Positions 19,489 to 28,837 are shown, counted from the stretch's first letter. The stretch: 64,000 nucleotides of DNA from Paraprevotella clara YIT 11840 (GCF_000233955.1 NZ_JH376618.1:112315-176314), one strand, 5' to 3'. Numbers and translations are program-made. Notes: generated by a model from the sequence alone, not told the origin.

Positions 19489-19569
19489 GAAAGCTGTTAA
19501 AAACAGATGAGGGGAAAACGTATTTCCCATAAAATATCTAATTTTGCAGCGTAAATAAAAAATGTAAGT

Positions 19570-20100
19570 ATGAATTTGTCTGAACTGATACAGAAACGGC
19601 AAAGTGACCGGAAATACGAGTCGCGCCCTGTCAGCCGTGAAATGGTGATGAAATGTCTGGAAGCTGCACGGCTTGCTCCTTCGGCTTGTAATTCACAACC
19701 GTGGAAATTTGTTGTCGTGGACGATGTGGCGTTGTTGCCGCAAATGGGAGCGGCGGCTGCCGGGATGGGGATGAACGGGTTTGCCCGTGAGGTGCCCGTC
19801 ATCGTAGCTGTGGTGCTGGAGAAAATGAACTTGACGGCCCGTATCGGTAGTGTCATCAAAGACAAGGAATACTCTTTGCTCGACGTAGGCATCGCAGTGG
19901 AGCATTTTTGTTTGCAGGCGGCCGAGTTGGGTTTGGGGACTTGTATCATGGGCTGGTTCGACGAAAAGAAAGTGAAAAAGCTGCTCGGCATCAAAGGAAA
20001 GCGCGTACCTCTGCTCATCTCGTTGGGCTATCCGGCGGGGGAGACCCGCAAGAAAGCGCGCAAGTCGTTGGAGGAGATGAGTAGTTGGAACCAATATTAA
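19570..20100 (+). CDS. Nitroreductase-family FMN oxidoreductase
   Basis: Encodes 176 residues, the short form of the family. The N-terminal motif (RQSDRKYESRPVS) and SACNSQPWKFVVV bind FMN in known members; the C-terminal part has GLGTCIMGWFDEKKVKKLLG and LLISLGYPAG. These enzymes reduce nitro compounds, flavins or quinones with NAD(P)H; the physiological substrate is unknown. It lies 81 nt after the MATE gene and 10 nt before the EamA transporter gene, so all three may share a transcript. Confidence 0.9.
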   Translation: MNLSELIQKRQSDRKYESRPVSREMVMKCLEAARLAPSACNSQPWKFVVVDDVALLPQMGAAAAGMGMNGFAREVPVIVAVVLEKMNLTARIGSVIKDKEYSLLDVGIAVEHFCLQAAELGLGTCIMGWFDEKKVKKLLGIKGKRVPLLISLGYPAGETRKKARKSLEEMSSWNQY

Positions 20101-20110
20101 TACGGGAATC

Positions 20111-21028
20111 ATGGATAATAAAAAAGTGAAAGGCTATGCCTATGGTGTCATAGCGTCGGTAAGTTACGGGCTGAATCCGTTGTTCGCCCTTCCGCTTTAT
20201 GCTTCGGGCATCAGGGTGGATTCCGTGTTGTTCTACCGTTATGTGTTTGCCTTGCTGTTCCTGGCCGTGATGATGAAGATGAGCGGACAGTCGTTTGCCC
20301 TGAAACGGAATGAGATACTTCCGGTGGCGGTCATGGGATTGCTGTTCTCCTTCTCGTCGTTGTTCTTGTTCCAGAGTTTCAACTACATGGATGCAGGCAT
20401 CGCTTCTACCATTTTGTTCATGTATCCCGTGCTGGTGGCGGTGATTATGGCCGTGTTCTTCAAAGAAAGGTTGAGCGTGGTGAAAATAGCATCCATTGCC
20501 ACGGCTTTTGTAGGTATTTCCATGCTTTATAAAGGCGAAGGCGGTGCCACGCTGAGCATGACGGGCGTGTGTCTGGTGCTGATGTCCTCGTTGACCTACG
20601 CACTGTATATCGTAGGCGTGAACCGTTCTTCCTTAAAAGAGATGCCGGGATTGAAACTCACGTTTTATGCCATTTTGTTCGGTTCGTTGGTCTATATCGT
20701 CCGTCTGCGCGGAGGGATGGATTTGCAATGGCTTACGGAAGGAACGCAATGGATGAACGCGTTGGGACTGGCTTTGTTCCCGTCCCTGATATCCATGGTG
20801 ACCATTGCGAAAGCCATCCGGAACATCGGTGCCACGCCGGCTGCCATTCTCGGGGCGTTGGAGCCGCTTACGGCATTGTTCGTAGGTGTCATGGTATTCC
20901 ACGAGAGGCTTACGGGCGGTAATGTGGTCGGCATCTTGCTGATTCTTTTTGCCGTGACGCTGATTGTAGTCGGGCCGCGCGGATGGTTGCGGTTCAAGGC
21001 CGTGTGGCATAAGCGGACGGTTGGATAA
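20111..21028 (+). CDS. EamA-family (DMT superfamily) transporter
   Basis: Encodes 305 residues with about ten membrane segments in two EamA repeats (first ends near IMAVFFKERLS, second near ALFVGVMVFHERLTGG). Both repeats end in the typical short motif with a conserved Glu-Arg (KERLS and HERLT). Members export amino acids, nucleobases or other small metabolites; the substrate is not predictable here. It is the last gene of the plus-strand cluster with the MATE and nitroreductase genes. Confidence 0.93.
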   Translation: MDNKKVKGYAYGVIASVSYGLNPLFALPLYASGIRVDSVLFYRYVFALLFLAVMMKMSGQSFALKRNEILPVAVMGLLFSFSSLFLFQSFNYMDAGIASTILFMYPVLVAVIMAVFFKERLSVVKIASIATAFVGISMLYKGEGGATLSMTGVCLVLMSSLTYALYIVGVNRSSLKEMPGLKLTFYAILFGSLVYIVRLRGGMDLQWLTEGTQWMNALGLALFPSLISMVTIAKAIRNIGATPAAILGALEPLTALFVGVMVFHERLTGGNVVGILLILFAVTLIVVGPRGWLRFKAVWHKRTVG

Positions 21029-21053
21029 AGCTCGTGTCGGCTTGTATGGAAAA

Positions 21054-21100
21054 CAGCAAAGGGACTGTCCCGGGATTGGCCGGTGACAGTCCCTTTGCTG
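21054..21100. terminator. Hairpin terminator between convergent genes
   Basis: A perfect 16-bp stem (21054-21069 with 21085-21100). On the minus strand it is followed by a TTTT run, so it mainly ends the GIN-protein operon; it may also stop the EamA transcript. Confidence 0.8.
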
Positions 21101-21114
21101 TCTGGGGGAGGAGG

Positions 21115-22038
21115 TTAACGCTTTTGTATGTTTTTGCCTGAAGCGGATACTTGCACGGGATTCCCCGAATAGGCGATGCTCCCTCCGCCGCTTGTGTGGG
21201 CATTCAGCGATTCCGAGGCGTGGCACGAAATGTCTCCTGCCGAAGAGGCATTGGCATCCACATGCTGGGCTTCCATATTGCCGGCATCGATGTCGCCGCT
21301 GCTCGAGGCTGTATATTTGGCTTGTTCACATTTACCCTGCAGACGAAGGTCTCCGCTGGAGGTGGCTGTGGCTATCAAATGCGTGCACTCCAACCCTTTG
21401 ATGTGCAAATCCCCGCTACTGTTACATTGCAAGTCGGCCTGTTGGCATTTTGAACCACCGAAATAGATGTCGCCGCTGCTGTTGGAGGCCGCAGTGAGGA
21501 GGCCGCAGGAAACGGACTTGCCTGATATGTCACCGCTGCTGTTGGATGTGGCATGCAGGTCTTTGCAACTGATGTCTTGGCACGAGATGTCACCGCTGCT
21601 GCCTGCCGTGAGACGGAGGGTACCCTTTACGTGCAGGCCGTCCTTTACGAAAATGTCCCCGGAACTGGAGGCAGACAAACTGCCGACCGGGCGTGCCTTG
21701 ACATGTACTTCCTTTATCCCTTTGGTTTTTGTGGGGTCTTTGGGCTTTTTCATGCCTACGACCAATGTCCCGTGGGCATCCACTTGTACACTGATGTAAG
21801 GCAGGACGGCCTTGCTCGCACGGATTTCCACGGACGTTTCATCCTCAGATGGGATATAAACCACATCGACAGACGACGTGGCTGATATGGCGTTGAAGTC
21901 GCCGACGGTCACTTTCTGGGTCTGTATGTCTTTGGGGCTTGCCCCGGTTTCCCCGTCACAAAGGGATTGGGCAGGGCTCTTTGTGCAGCTACAGTAGGCA
22001 ATGGCTGAGACGAGAAGAAGAAAAATCTGTTTTTTCAT
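21115..22038 (-). CDS. DUF2807 (GIN domain) putative surface adhesin
   Basis: Encodes 307 residues. The signal peptide ends in a lipobox-like SAIAYCSC, so a lipoprotein is likely. Residues from about 40 form a GIN/DUF2807 domain, first with FNAISATSSVDVVYIPS and then a repetitive beta-helix in which SSGDI or SSGDL recurs eight times at intervals of about 20 residues; the last copy reads SSAGDI. Such proteins are called putative auto-transporter adhesin heads, but no function is proven. It is 5 nt downstream of a larger GIN protein and presumably co-transcribed with it. Confidence 0.88.
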   Translation of the reverse strand: MKKQIFLLLVSAIAYCSCTKSPAQSLCDGETGASPKDIQTQKVTVGDFNAISATSSVDVVYIPSEDETSVEIRASKAVLPYISVQVDAHGTLVVGMKKPKDPTKTKGIKEVHVKARPVGSLSASSSGDIFVKDGLHVKGTLRLTAGSSGDISCQDISCKDLHATSNSSGDISGKSVSCGLLTAASNSSGDIYFGGSKCQQADLQCNSSGDLHIKGLECTHLIATATSSGDLRLQGKCEQAKYTASSSGDIDAGNMEAQHVDANASSAGDISCHASESLNAHTSGGGSIAYSGNPVQVSASGKNIQKR

Positions 22039-22043
22039 ACTTT

Positions 22044-23765
22044 TTATTTTATAGGATTAATGTGGTCTCTTCCCGAGGGTGTCTTGCAAACGATGCGCGG
22101 ACGTCCTTTGTAGGATATGCTGCCCGTGCCGTTCACCTCCCCCTCTATCTTGCGGGTGGCATGGCAACTGACCGTCCCTTCGCCGGTCACCGTAGCTGTG
22201 GCATCCATGGCTTGCAGCCCTTCGGCTTCGATGCTTCCGCGCGACGTATTGGCCAGTGCGGCCTTTGTGCAACTGCCCGTGAGGGTGACGGTTCCGGAGG
22301 AAGAGGATTGTGCCGCAACGTCGGTAGCCGTTATTTCCTTGGCGTTGATGCTGCTTCCCCCTTCGGCTTGCGCATTCAGGAGGTGGCAAGTGATACCGCC
22401 GGTCAGGTCGATGGAAGCATTTGCTTTTGCATGTAGTGTCATGTCGCGGCACGTGAACTGCTGGTCGGCATGGAAACTTTTGTCGGACGTGGCGGAAATG
22501 TACAGATCCCGGCAAGTGATGGGGCCGCATATTACCGGACCATCGGCTGTGACGCGAACGTCGCCGTCACTATATGCCCCGTCTTTCAGGATGAGTGTGC
22601 CGGTTCCTTTATTGTGGAACGTGTCCATGGGAGGAGCTTTCAGTTCGATGCTGAACGGGGTATCCGAAGAGATGTCGGCGAAATGTTTCATGTTGACAAG
22701 GAGTGTTCCATTCTTGTTGACGTAGACTTCCAAAAATGGCAATACGTTTTCCGGCGCATTGAGTTCTATGTCTTTTTCACCGGGAGTGGGGGTATAGATG
22801 ATGTCGAGGGAAGCCGACGTGACAAGAGTGTTCAGACTGTCCACCGAAATTTTCCGGCTATCGTAATTCTTTCCTGCCGTGAGTGCCACGGTCTTGACTT
22901 CCCTGACCTCTGTCACTTCGTACACACCGGCGTATCCGGCGGCAAAACCCTCGTAGCTTTTTCCCATATTCCGGATTTGCAGTTCGGCATAGGCCGGGTA
23001 GCCGTTCCGGGTTCCTTGGGTGGCGTTGTCGTAAGTGGGCAGGAGTTTTCCGGTCAGGTCCTTGACCCAATATACCATTGTGTCACCGCAAGAGGTGAAA
23101 GTGCGGACTTCGTGTCCTATGACCAATTCTCCCCGGACTGTTTGTAGGGGAATATCCGTGAGGACGATGCTTTCCGGATCGAAGAGAGGCTGCTCTTGTC
23201 CTATTTCCATGAAGATGGCTTTGTCCGGATGGCTGTCGTGGATTTCAAAATACCTCCGTCCGCTGTTGCCCGCGCCCCAACCGTTACAAGTAGAGGGGAT
23301 GGCCTCTTTCGCTTCCATGGCGGCTTCGATTCGGTCGGCATAGTCGCCGGTGGGTACGAGGACGTAGCGCGTCACTCCCTTGCGTTCGCAATCTTCTTCC
23401 TTGAACTTGCAGGTTTCTTCGCTGTTCCATCCCGGGCTTTCTTCCAATTGGTCCAGTACGTCGTCGATGTCGCCGTCTTCGATATGGAAGATTTTGATGA
23501 CGGGACGGCCGTCGGAGCGGGAGCGGCCTGTGTGTTTGACGACTGCCCCTTCGAGCATCCCGTCCGTGACGACACAAGTCTGGCTGTCGCGTTGTGCCCA
23601 GAATTGCAGTCCTGCGCCGGATACGATTTCCCATTTGAATCCTTGGCGCGCTTTTTGCGTCGGCTGTTCCGGGAAGACGGGATACTTGCCGTCGCGGTCG
23701 CCGAAACAGGCTGTGAGTAGGATAAGATAGAGTCCTGCGGTAAATTTAAACAAAGAGCTTTTCAT
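22044..23765 (-). CDS. Lipoprotein with unknown N-terminal region and C-terminal GIN (DUF2807-like) domain
   Basis: Encodes 573 residues. Signal peptide with lipobox LILLTAC (Cys at residue 20). About residues 30-190 contain a segment resembling a charged, Cys-containing lipoprotein of unknown family. Residues ~205-290 (GELVIGHEVRTFTSCGDTMV, then YAELQIRN) weakly resemble the OB-type domain of NlpE-like lipoproteins. From about residue 295 there is a GIN/DUF2807-like domain (NTLVTSASLDIIYTPTPGE) with a degenerate beta-helix. The fusion of a stress-sensor-like part with a GIN head is unusual; the NlpE resemblance is my reading of the pattern and is low confidence. Confidence 0.75.
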   Translation of the reverse strand: MKSSLFKFTAGLYLILLTACFGDRDGKYPVFPEQPTQKARQGFKWEIVSGAGLQFWAQRDSQTCVVTDGMLEGAVVKHTGRSRSDGRPVIKIFHIEDGDIDDVLDQLEESPGWNSEETCKFKEEDCERKGVTRYVLVPTGDYADRIEAAMEAKEAIPSTCNGWGAGNSGRRYFEIHDSHPDKAIFMEIGQEQPLFDPESIVLTDIPLQTVRGELVIGHEVRTFTSCGDTMVYWVKDLTGKLLPTYDNATQGTRNGYPAYAELQIRNMGKSYEGFAAGYAGVYEVTEVREVKTVALTAGKNYDSRKISVDSLNTLVTSASLDIIYTPTPGEKDIELNAPENVLPFLEVYVNKNGTLLVNMKHFADISSDTPFSIELKAPPMDTFHNKGTGTLILKDGAYSDGDVRVTADGPVICGPITCRDLYISATSDKSFHADQQFTCRDMTLHAKANASIDLTGGITCHLLNAQAEGGSSINAKEITATDVAAQSSSSGTVTLTGSCTKAALANTSRGSIEAEGLQAMDATATVTGEGTVSCHATRKIEGEVNGTGSISYKGRPRIVCKTPSGRDHINPIK

Positions 23766-23797
23766 TGGGTGTAGGGTTGAGGTTTATAAATAAACAA

Positions 23798-23841
23798 GGA
23801 GTATTCTTGCCGGAACCGGATGGTCCGGAAAGAAATACTCC
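23798..23841 (-). terminator. Terminator of glnN
   Basis: A long imperfect stem (ggagtattcttgccgga at 23798-23814 with tccggaaagaaatactcc at 23824-23841) sits just after the glnN stop and is followed on the minus strand by TTGTTT. Confidence 0.7.
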
Positions 23842-23852
23842 ATGTCGTATGG

Positions 23853-26045
23853 TTATCGGATGAACAACAGTTCGCGGTATTTCGGAAGCGGCCACATCTC
23901 GTCGTCCACGATGAGTTCGAGTTTGTCTACGTGGTAGCGTATGCTTTCCAACATGGGAGCCACCGTGTCGTGGTAGGCAATGGCTTTCTCGCGTACGTTT
24001 TCAATGCGGTTGGCCACCTTCCGGTTTTCCACCAGCCGGTCTGCATTTTCGGCAATGAAGCTTGTGTGTTCCGAAATCTTTTCTATCAGTTCCAGGTTCT
24101 TGGCATTCAGTCGAGCCGCGGTCTCAGCAGGGAAAACCTCCTGTACTTTGTGCACGTTGTCTATCAAGGCACTTTGGTAGCGTGTGGCCACGGGAATGAT
24201 GTGATTCATGCACATGTCGCCGAAGATGCGTGCTTCCACTTGTACCTTTTTGGTATAGGTTTCCCATTTGATTTCGTTGCGTGCCTCGATTTCATTGCGT
24301 GTGAACACATGGGTCGTCTCGAACATTTTCACGCTGCTTTCGTCCAAATAACGGTCGAAGATAAGGGGACAACTGCGTTCCGTATCCAGTCCGCGGCGTC
24401 GGGCTTCTTCCTGCCATTCTTCGGAATAGCCGTTACCGTCGAAATGGATGGGCTTGCACGTCTTGATGTCCTCGCGTACCACTTGCAGGATGGCTTTGGT
24501 CTTGTCTACGCCGTTTGCTATCAAAGCGTCCACCCGCGTCTTGAAGTCGATAAGGGCTTCGGCCATAGCCGCGTTCAGGGCTATCATGGCGGCGGCGCAG
24601 TTGGCTTGTGAACCGATGGCGCGGAACTCGAACCGGTTGCCTGTGAAAGCGAAGGGAGACGTACGGTTGCGGTCGGTGTTGTCGAACAGCAGTTCCGGAA
24701 TTTGCGGGATGTCGAGCTTCATGCCGTGTTTGCTGGCTACGTCTATCAGTTCGTCGTCCGTAGAATGTTCCAAATGTTCAAGTATGTCGCTCAGTTGCTG
24801 ACCGAGGAACGAGGAAATGATGGTCGGCGGAGCCTCATGCCCTCCCAAGCGATGGGCGTTGGTGGCACTCATGATGGAGGCTTTGAGCAACCCGTTATGG
24901 CGATAGACTGCCATGAGCGTTTCCACGATAAAGGTGACGAAACGCAGATTGTCGGTCGGCGTTTTGCCCGGCCCGTGCAGCAGGATTCCGGTATCGGTAG
25001 CCAGTGACCAGTTGTTGTGTTTACCTGACCCGTTGATACCGGCGAACGGTTTTTCGTGCAGCAAACAACGGAATCCGTGTTTACGGGCTATTTTCTTCAT
25101 CAGCGACATGAGCAGCATGTTGTGGTCCACTGCCAGATTGGTCTCTTCATAGATGGGAGCCAGCTCGAACTGGTTCGGAGCCACTTCATTGTGGCGCGTC
25201 TTGCAGGGGATGCCCAGTTCCAAGGCCTGTATTTCCAAATCCTTCATAAATTCGGCCACCCGTTCGGGGATAGAACCGAAGTAATGGTCGTCCATTTGCT
25301 GGTTCTTGGCCGATTCGTGCCCCATCAGCGTGCGTCCGGTCATGAGCAAGTCGGGGCGCGTGGCGTAGAGCCCTTCGTCCACCAAAAAATATTCCTGCTC
25401 CCAACCCAGATTGGAAATGACTTTTTTCACGTCCGGATAGAAGTAGCGGCATACGTCGGTGGCCGCCTTGTCTACGGCATGGATGGCCTTTTTCAGGGGA
25501 GCCTTGTAGTCGAGCGCCTCACCGGTATAAGAGATGAAAATCGTGGGAATCATCAGGGTGTCGCCGAGAACGAAGACGGGCGAAGCGGTGTCCCAGGCAG
25601 AATAGCCGCGCGCTTCGAACGTGGAGCGGATGCCCCCGTTGGGGAACGAAGAGGCATCGGTTTCCTGCTGGATGAGCTGCTTGCCGGAAAATTCTTCCAC
25701 CATGCCGCCTTTGCCGTCGTGTTCCACAAAAGCATCATGTTTCTCGGCCGTGCCTTCGGTGAGCGGTTGGAACCAGTGTGTACAGTGGGTCACGCCCAAC
25801 TCCATGGCCCATTTCTTCATACCGGCAGCCACGACATCGGCCGTTTGCAAGTCGAGCGACGCACCGTTGTCTATCACATCGCACATCTTTTTATATACGT
25901 CGGCCGGGAGATATTTGAACATCTTCTGGCGGGTAAATACATATTTGCCGAAGAATTCGGACGGTCTTTCGGCCGGGGCCGGAACTTCTACGGCTTTCTT
26001 CTTGAAAGCTTCGCCTACAACTTCAAATCTTAGTGAGGATGACAT
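23853..26045 (-). CDS. glnN: Glutamine synthetase type III
   Basis: Encodes 730 residues, matching the large type III enzyme common in Bacteroidetes (type I is ~470). It makes glutamine from glutamate, ammonia and ATP in the cytoplasm. Family motifs seen include MSATNAHRLGGHEAPPTIIS, KPFAGINGSGKHNNWSLATD around the glutamate/ATP site, and NRTSPFAFTGNRFEFRAIGS. It lies 32 nt after aguB with no promoter match in the gap, so it may share the aguA-aguB transcript, linking nitrogen assimilation with ammonia released during agmatine breakdown. Confidence 0.97.
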   Translation of the reverse strand: MSSSLRFEVVGEAFKKKAVEVPAPAERPSEFFGKYVFTRQKMFKYLPADVYKKMCDVIDNGASLDLQTADVVAAGMKKWAMELGVTHCTHWFQPLTEGTAEKHDAFVEHDGKGGMVEEFSGKQLIQQETDASSFPNGGIRSTFEARGYSAWDTASPVFVLGDTLMIPTIFISYTGEALDYKAPLKKAIHAVDKAATDVCRYFYPDVKKVISNLGWEQEYFLVDEGLYATRPDLLMTGRTLMGHESAKNQQMDDHYFGSIPERVAEFMKDLEIQALELGIPCKTRHNEVAPNQFELAPIYEETNLAVDHNMLLMSLMKKIARKHGFRCLLHEKPFAGINGSGKHNNWSLATDTGILLHGPGKTPTDNLRFVTFIVETLMAVYRHNGLLKASIMSATNAHRLGGHEAPPTIISSFLGQQLSDILEHLEHSTDDELIDVASKHGMKLDIPQIPELLFDNTDRNRTSPFAFTGNRFEFRAIGSQANCAAAMIALNAAMAEALIDFKTRVDALIANGVDKTKAILQVVREDIKTCKPIHFDGNGYSEEWQEEARRRGLDTERSCPLIFDRYLDESSVKMFETTHVFTRNEIEARNEIKWETYTKKVQVEARIFGDMCMNHIIPVATRYQSALIDNVHKVQEVFPAETAARLNAKNLELIEKISEHTSFIAENADRLVENRKVANRIENVREKAIAYHDTVAPMLESIRYHVDKLELIVDDEMWPLPKYRELLFIR

Positions 26046-26077
26046 ATACCTTTTTGTATTATGGGTTATTTAAATGT

Positions 26078-26962
26078 TTAATCAATAAAACGGCGGGTGA
26101 GCGGAGCGAACTCTTCGATGCGGCGGTCGCGCAGGAAAGGCCACCAACGGCGCACGTTTTCCGAGCGTTCCAAATCAATTTCCACCACCATGTTTTCTTC
26201 CGCGTCGCGACTGGCACGTGCCAACATCTCGCCCTGCGGACCGGCCACGAAACTGCTGCCCCAGAACCGTATGCCACGGGTTTGTCCGGACGGGTCCGGC
26301 TCATGTCCCACACGGTTCACCGCGATGACCGGCAGGCCGTTGGCAACGGCATGCCCCCGTTGCACCGTGGTCCATGCCTCGCGTTGGCGTTCCTGCTCTT
26401 CGGGGATGTCGCTGCTTTCGTATCCGATGGCCGTAGGGTAGATCAGGAGTTCTGCGCCTTGCAGTGCCATGAGACGCGCACCTTCGGGGTACCACTGGTC
26501 CCAACATACTTGCACGCCTAACTTGCACAGCGATGTCGATATCGGGTGGAAGCCCAGGTCGCCCGGGGTGAAATAGAATTTCTCATAATAAGCGGGATCG
26601 TCGGGGATGTGCATCTTGCGGTAGGTTCCTGCGACGGAGCCGTCGGTGTCGAACACCACCGCCGTGTTATGATACAGGCCGGCTGTTCGCCGTTCAAATA
26701 AAGACGTGACCAACACGATACCGAATTGCCGGGCCAGTTCGCCGAAGAATCCTGTGGACGGACCGGGAATCGGTTCGGCCAAATCGAAATTCTGCGTATC
26801 TTCCATCTGGCAGAAATAGAGCGAGTTGTGTAACTCCTGAAGCACGACGAGCTGTGCGCCGCGCTTACATACGTCTTCTATGTTTTGTGCCAACTTGTAA
26901 AGGTTGGCCTTGGTGTCTGCGGTATTGGACTGTTGCACCAGTCCTACTTTTATCTTTCTCAT
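26078..26962 (-). CDS. aguB: N-carbamoylputrescine amidase
   Basis: Encodes 294 residues, the normal size for this nitrilase-superfamily enzyme. It hydrolyses N-carbamoylputrescine to putrescine, CO2 and ammonia. The catalytic triad is readable: Glu in LQELHNSLYF, Lys in YRKMHIPDDP and Cys in GVQVCWDQWYPE. The region FWGSSFVAGPQGE is also typical. It follows aguA by 12 nt, so the two steps of agmatine-to-putrescine conversion are encoded side by side. Confidence 0.95.
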   Translation of the reverse strand: MRKIKVGLVQQSNTADTKANLYKLAQNIEDVCKRGAQLVVLQELHNSLYFCQMEDTQNFDLAEPIPGPSTGFFGELARQFGIVLVTSLFERRTAGLYHNTAVVFDTDGSVAGTYRKMHIPDDPAYYEKFYFTPGDLGFHPISTSLCKLGVQVCWDQWYPEGARLMALQGAELLIYPTAIGYESSDIPEEQERQREAWTTVQRGHAVANGLPVIAVNRVGHEPDPSGQTRGIRFWGSSFVAGPQGEMLARASRDAEENMVVEIDLERSENVRRWWPFLRDRRIEEFAPLTRRFID

Positions 26963-26974
26963 GAGGGTATTCGT

Positions 26975-28105
26975 TTATTTGAGTACGGGTACGGGAAACT
27001 GCATCGTACAGCAATGCAGCGAACCGTGCTGTCGGATGAGCGGGCGGCAGTCGATACCGACCACTTCATGCTGAGGAAAGGCTTTTTGCAAGGCTTTCCG
27101 GGCTTGTTCGTCTAAAGCAGGCTGATGGTAAGTCGGCATCAGTACGGCTCCGTTGACCACCAGGAAATTGGCGTATGTGGCCGGAAGCCGTTGCCCGTCT
27201 TCGTCGAAAATGGCTTCCGGCATGGGTAGGGCGACGAGCCGGTAGGGTTCGTCCTGAAGCGTGCGGAACGTGCGAAGCTGTTCTTCCATGCGTGCGAGTG
27301 CCTCGTAGTGCTCGTCCGTACGGTCCTCGCATTTCACGTAAGCGATGGTTTGGTCGGGGCAGAAACGGGCCAAAGTGTCTATATGGCTGTCCGTGTCGTC
27401 GCCGGACAAATAGCCGTGGTCGAGCCACAACACCCTCTCGACATGCAGGAACGATTTGAGCCGTTCTTCGATGTCGGCGCGGTTCAGGCGGTCGTTGCGG
27501 TTGGCCGAAAGCAGACATTCCGAAGTGGTCAGGAGCGTGCCGTGGCCGTCGCTTTCGATGGAACCGCCTTCGAGTACGAAGTCCAAATGGTCCGTGTACG
27601 TCCCGTTCAATACGCCTTGCTTCATCAGGCTTCGGTTGATACGGTTGTCCTGGTCGGCGGAGAACTTCTTTCCCCATCCGTTGAAACAGAAATCCAAAAG
27701 GAGAGGGCCGGTTTCGTCTATCAGGGTAATAAATCCATGATCGCGTGCCCACGTGTCGTCGGTAGGGCAATCCGCCCATCGTATTTGCGCGAAAGCCTGT
27801 GCCGGAAGTTTCTCTTTCAGCAAGGTCTCTACTTTGGTGCGCTCCGGAGTCACTATTAATAAAGGTTCGCGCGAGGCGATTTCGTAAGCCATCCGCACGT
27901 AGCAGTCCGTTACTTCCTCCAACATGTGGCACCAATCCGTTCCGGCATGTGGCCATGTGAACTGTACGCCGCTTTGGGGAAACCACTCCGGTGGCAGGAA
28001 AGTGCCGCGGATTTCGGTCTGTTCCGGTCCGTTCACCTCCTCGAAACGCAACTCGTACCAGCGTTCTAATGTACTGGAACTTCTGACTTTATATTGCAAT
28101 CCCAT
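26975..28105 (-). CDS. aguA: Agmatine deiminase
   Basis: Encodes 376 residues. It converts agmatine to N-carbamoylputrescine and ammonia. Recognisable parts are LPPEWFPQSGVQFTWPHAGT near the start, the active-site region DCPTDDTWARDHG, LEGGSIESDGHG, and the C-terminal QHGSLHCCTMQFP containing the catalytic Cys. The N-terminus is about 30 residues longer than usual; no internal Met lies before the conserved block, so the start at 28105 is kept. A -7-like box TATCTTTG (minus strand of 28141-28148) lies upstream. Confidence 0.95.
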   Translation of the reverse strand: MGLQYKVRSSSTLERWYELRFEEVNGPEQTEIRGTFLPPEWFPQSGVQFTWPHAGTDWCHMLEEVTDCYVRMAYEIASREPLLIVTPERTKVETLLKEKLPAQAFAQIRWADCPTDDTWARDHGFITLIDETGPLLLDFCFNGWGKKFSADQDNRINRSLMKQGVLNGTYTDHLDFVLEGGSIESDGHGTLLTTSECLLSANRNDRLNRADIEERLKSFLHVERVLWLDHGYLSGDDTDSHIDTLARFCPDQTIAYVKCEDRTDEHYEALARMEEQLRTFRTLQDEPYRLVALPMPEAIFDEDGQRLPATYANFLVVNGAVLMPTYHQPALDEQARKALQKAFPQHEVVGIDCRPLIRQHGSLHCCTMQFPVPVLK

Positions 28106-28140
28106 ACATCAATCTTATGTTTCGTGTATAATTATGTGTA

Positions 28141-28189
28141 CAAAGATACGAATCTTCCGATAATAATGGCTTTATTTTTATTAACTTTG
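28141..28189. promoter_or_regulatory. Divergent promoter region between aguA and the ABC exporter
   Basis: TATCTTTG on the minus strand (28141-28148) points to aguA. TAACTTTG on the plus strand (28182-28189) points to the ABC genes; its start site would fall near 28196, next to the ATG at 28198. Neither has a clear TTTG -33 box. Confidence 0.5.
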
Positions 28190-28197
28190 TGCATAGA

Positions 28198-28827
28198 ATG
28201 AGCGAGATGTTGAAAATAGAATCGGCTGCGTTACGGCTTGGGGGACGTTTGCTCTTCCGGGATTTCAGTCTGGAGGTACGGGCAGGCGAGTGGGTTTGTG
28301 TGACCGGCGAGTCCGGTTGCGGCAAGACCTCGCTGCTGCGTGCGGTGTTGGGATTCCTCCCGTTGGAGGCTGGGCGGGTATCTGTCGGCGGGGAGGAGTT
28401 GACGGAGCATACGGTGGAGCGTATTCGGAAACGCACGGCCTACGTGCCTCAGGAACTGTTCCTTCCGGCTGAATCGGTAGACGAGATGTTGCACCTTCCT
28501 TTTCACCTGAAAGCGAACCGGGGCGGAGACTTTTCGGAAGAAAAGCTGTTCCGTTTTTGGACGTTATTGGGGTTGGAGCGGGACTTGCTTCACCGTAAGG
28601 TGGTCCAGTTGTCCGGCGGACAGCGGCAACGTATCATTCTGTCGATGGCGGCCATGTTGGGCAAACGCCTTTTGTTGGCCGATGAGCCGACTTCTGCGCT
28701 CGACGAGGATAGTGTGGGGAGGGTGTCAGCCCTTTTCCGCCGTCTGACGGCCGGCGGAACGGCCGTATTGAGCGTGTCGCACAACCGGGCTTTTCTGGAA
28801 GCCTGCGACCGGGTGGTAAAACTTTGA
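28198..28827 (+). CDS. ABC transporter ATP-binding protein, FetA-like
   Basis: Encodes 209 residues with Walker A (TGESGCGKTS), signature LSGGQRQRI and Walker B with switch (LLLADEPTSALD). The partner permease gene 10 nt downstream belongs to the FetB/YbbM (UPF0014) family, so this is most likely the ATPase of an iron exporter like E. coli FetAB, which protects against iron and peroxide stress. The start is uncertain: a GTG at 28189 overlaps the -7 box, so ATG 28198 or 28207 is more likely. The ATG at 28198 would give a nearly leaderless mRNA. Confidence 0.87.
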   Translation: MSEMLKIESAALRLGGRLLFRDFSLEVRAGEWVCVTGESGCGKTSLLRAVLGFLPLEAGRVSVGGEELTEHTVERIRKRTAYVPQELFLPAESVDEMLHLPFHLKANRGGDFSEEKLFRFWTLLGLERDLLHRKVVQLSGGQRQRIILSMAAMLGKRLLLADEPTSALDEDSVGRVSALFRRLTAGGTAVLSVSHNRAFLEACDRVVKL

Positions 28828-28837
28828 ACGGGCAGCG

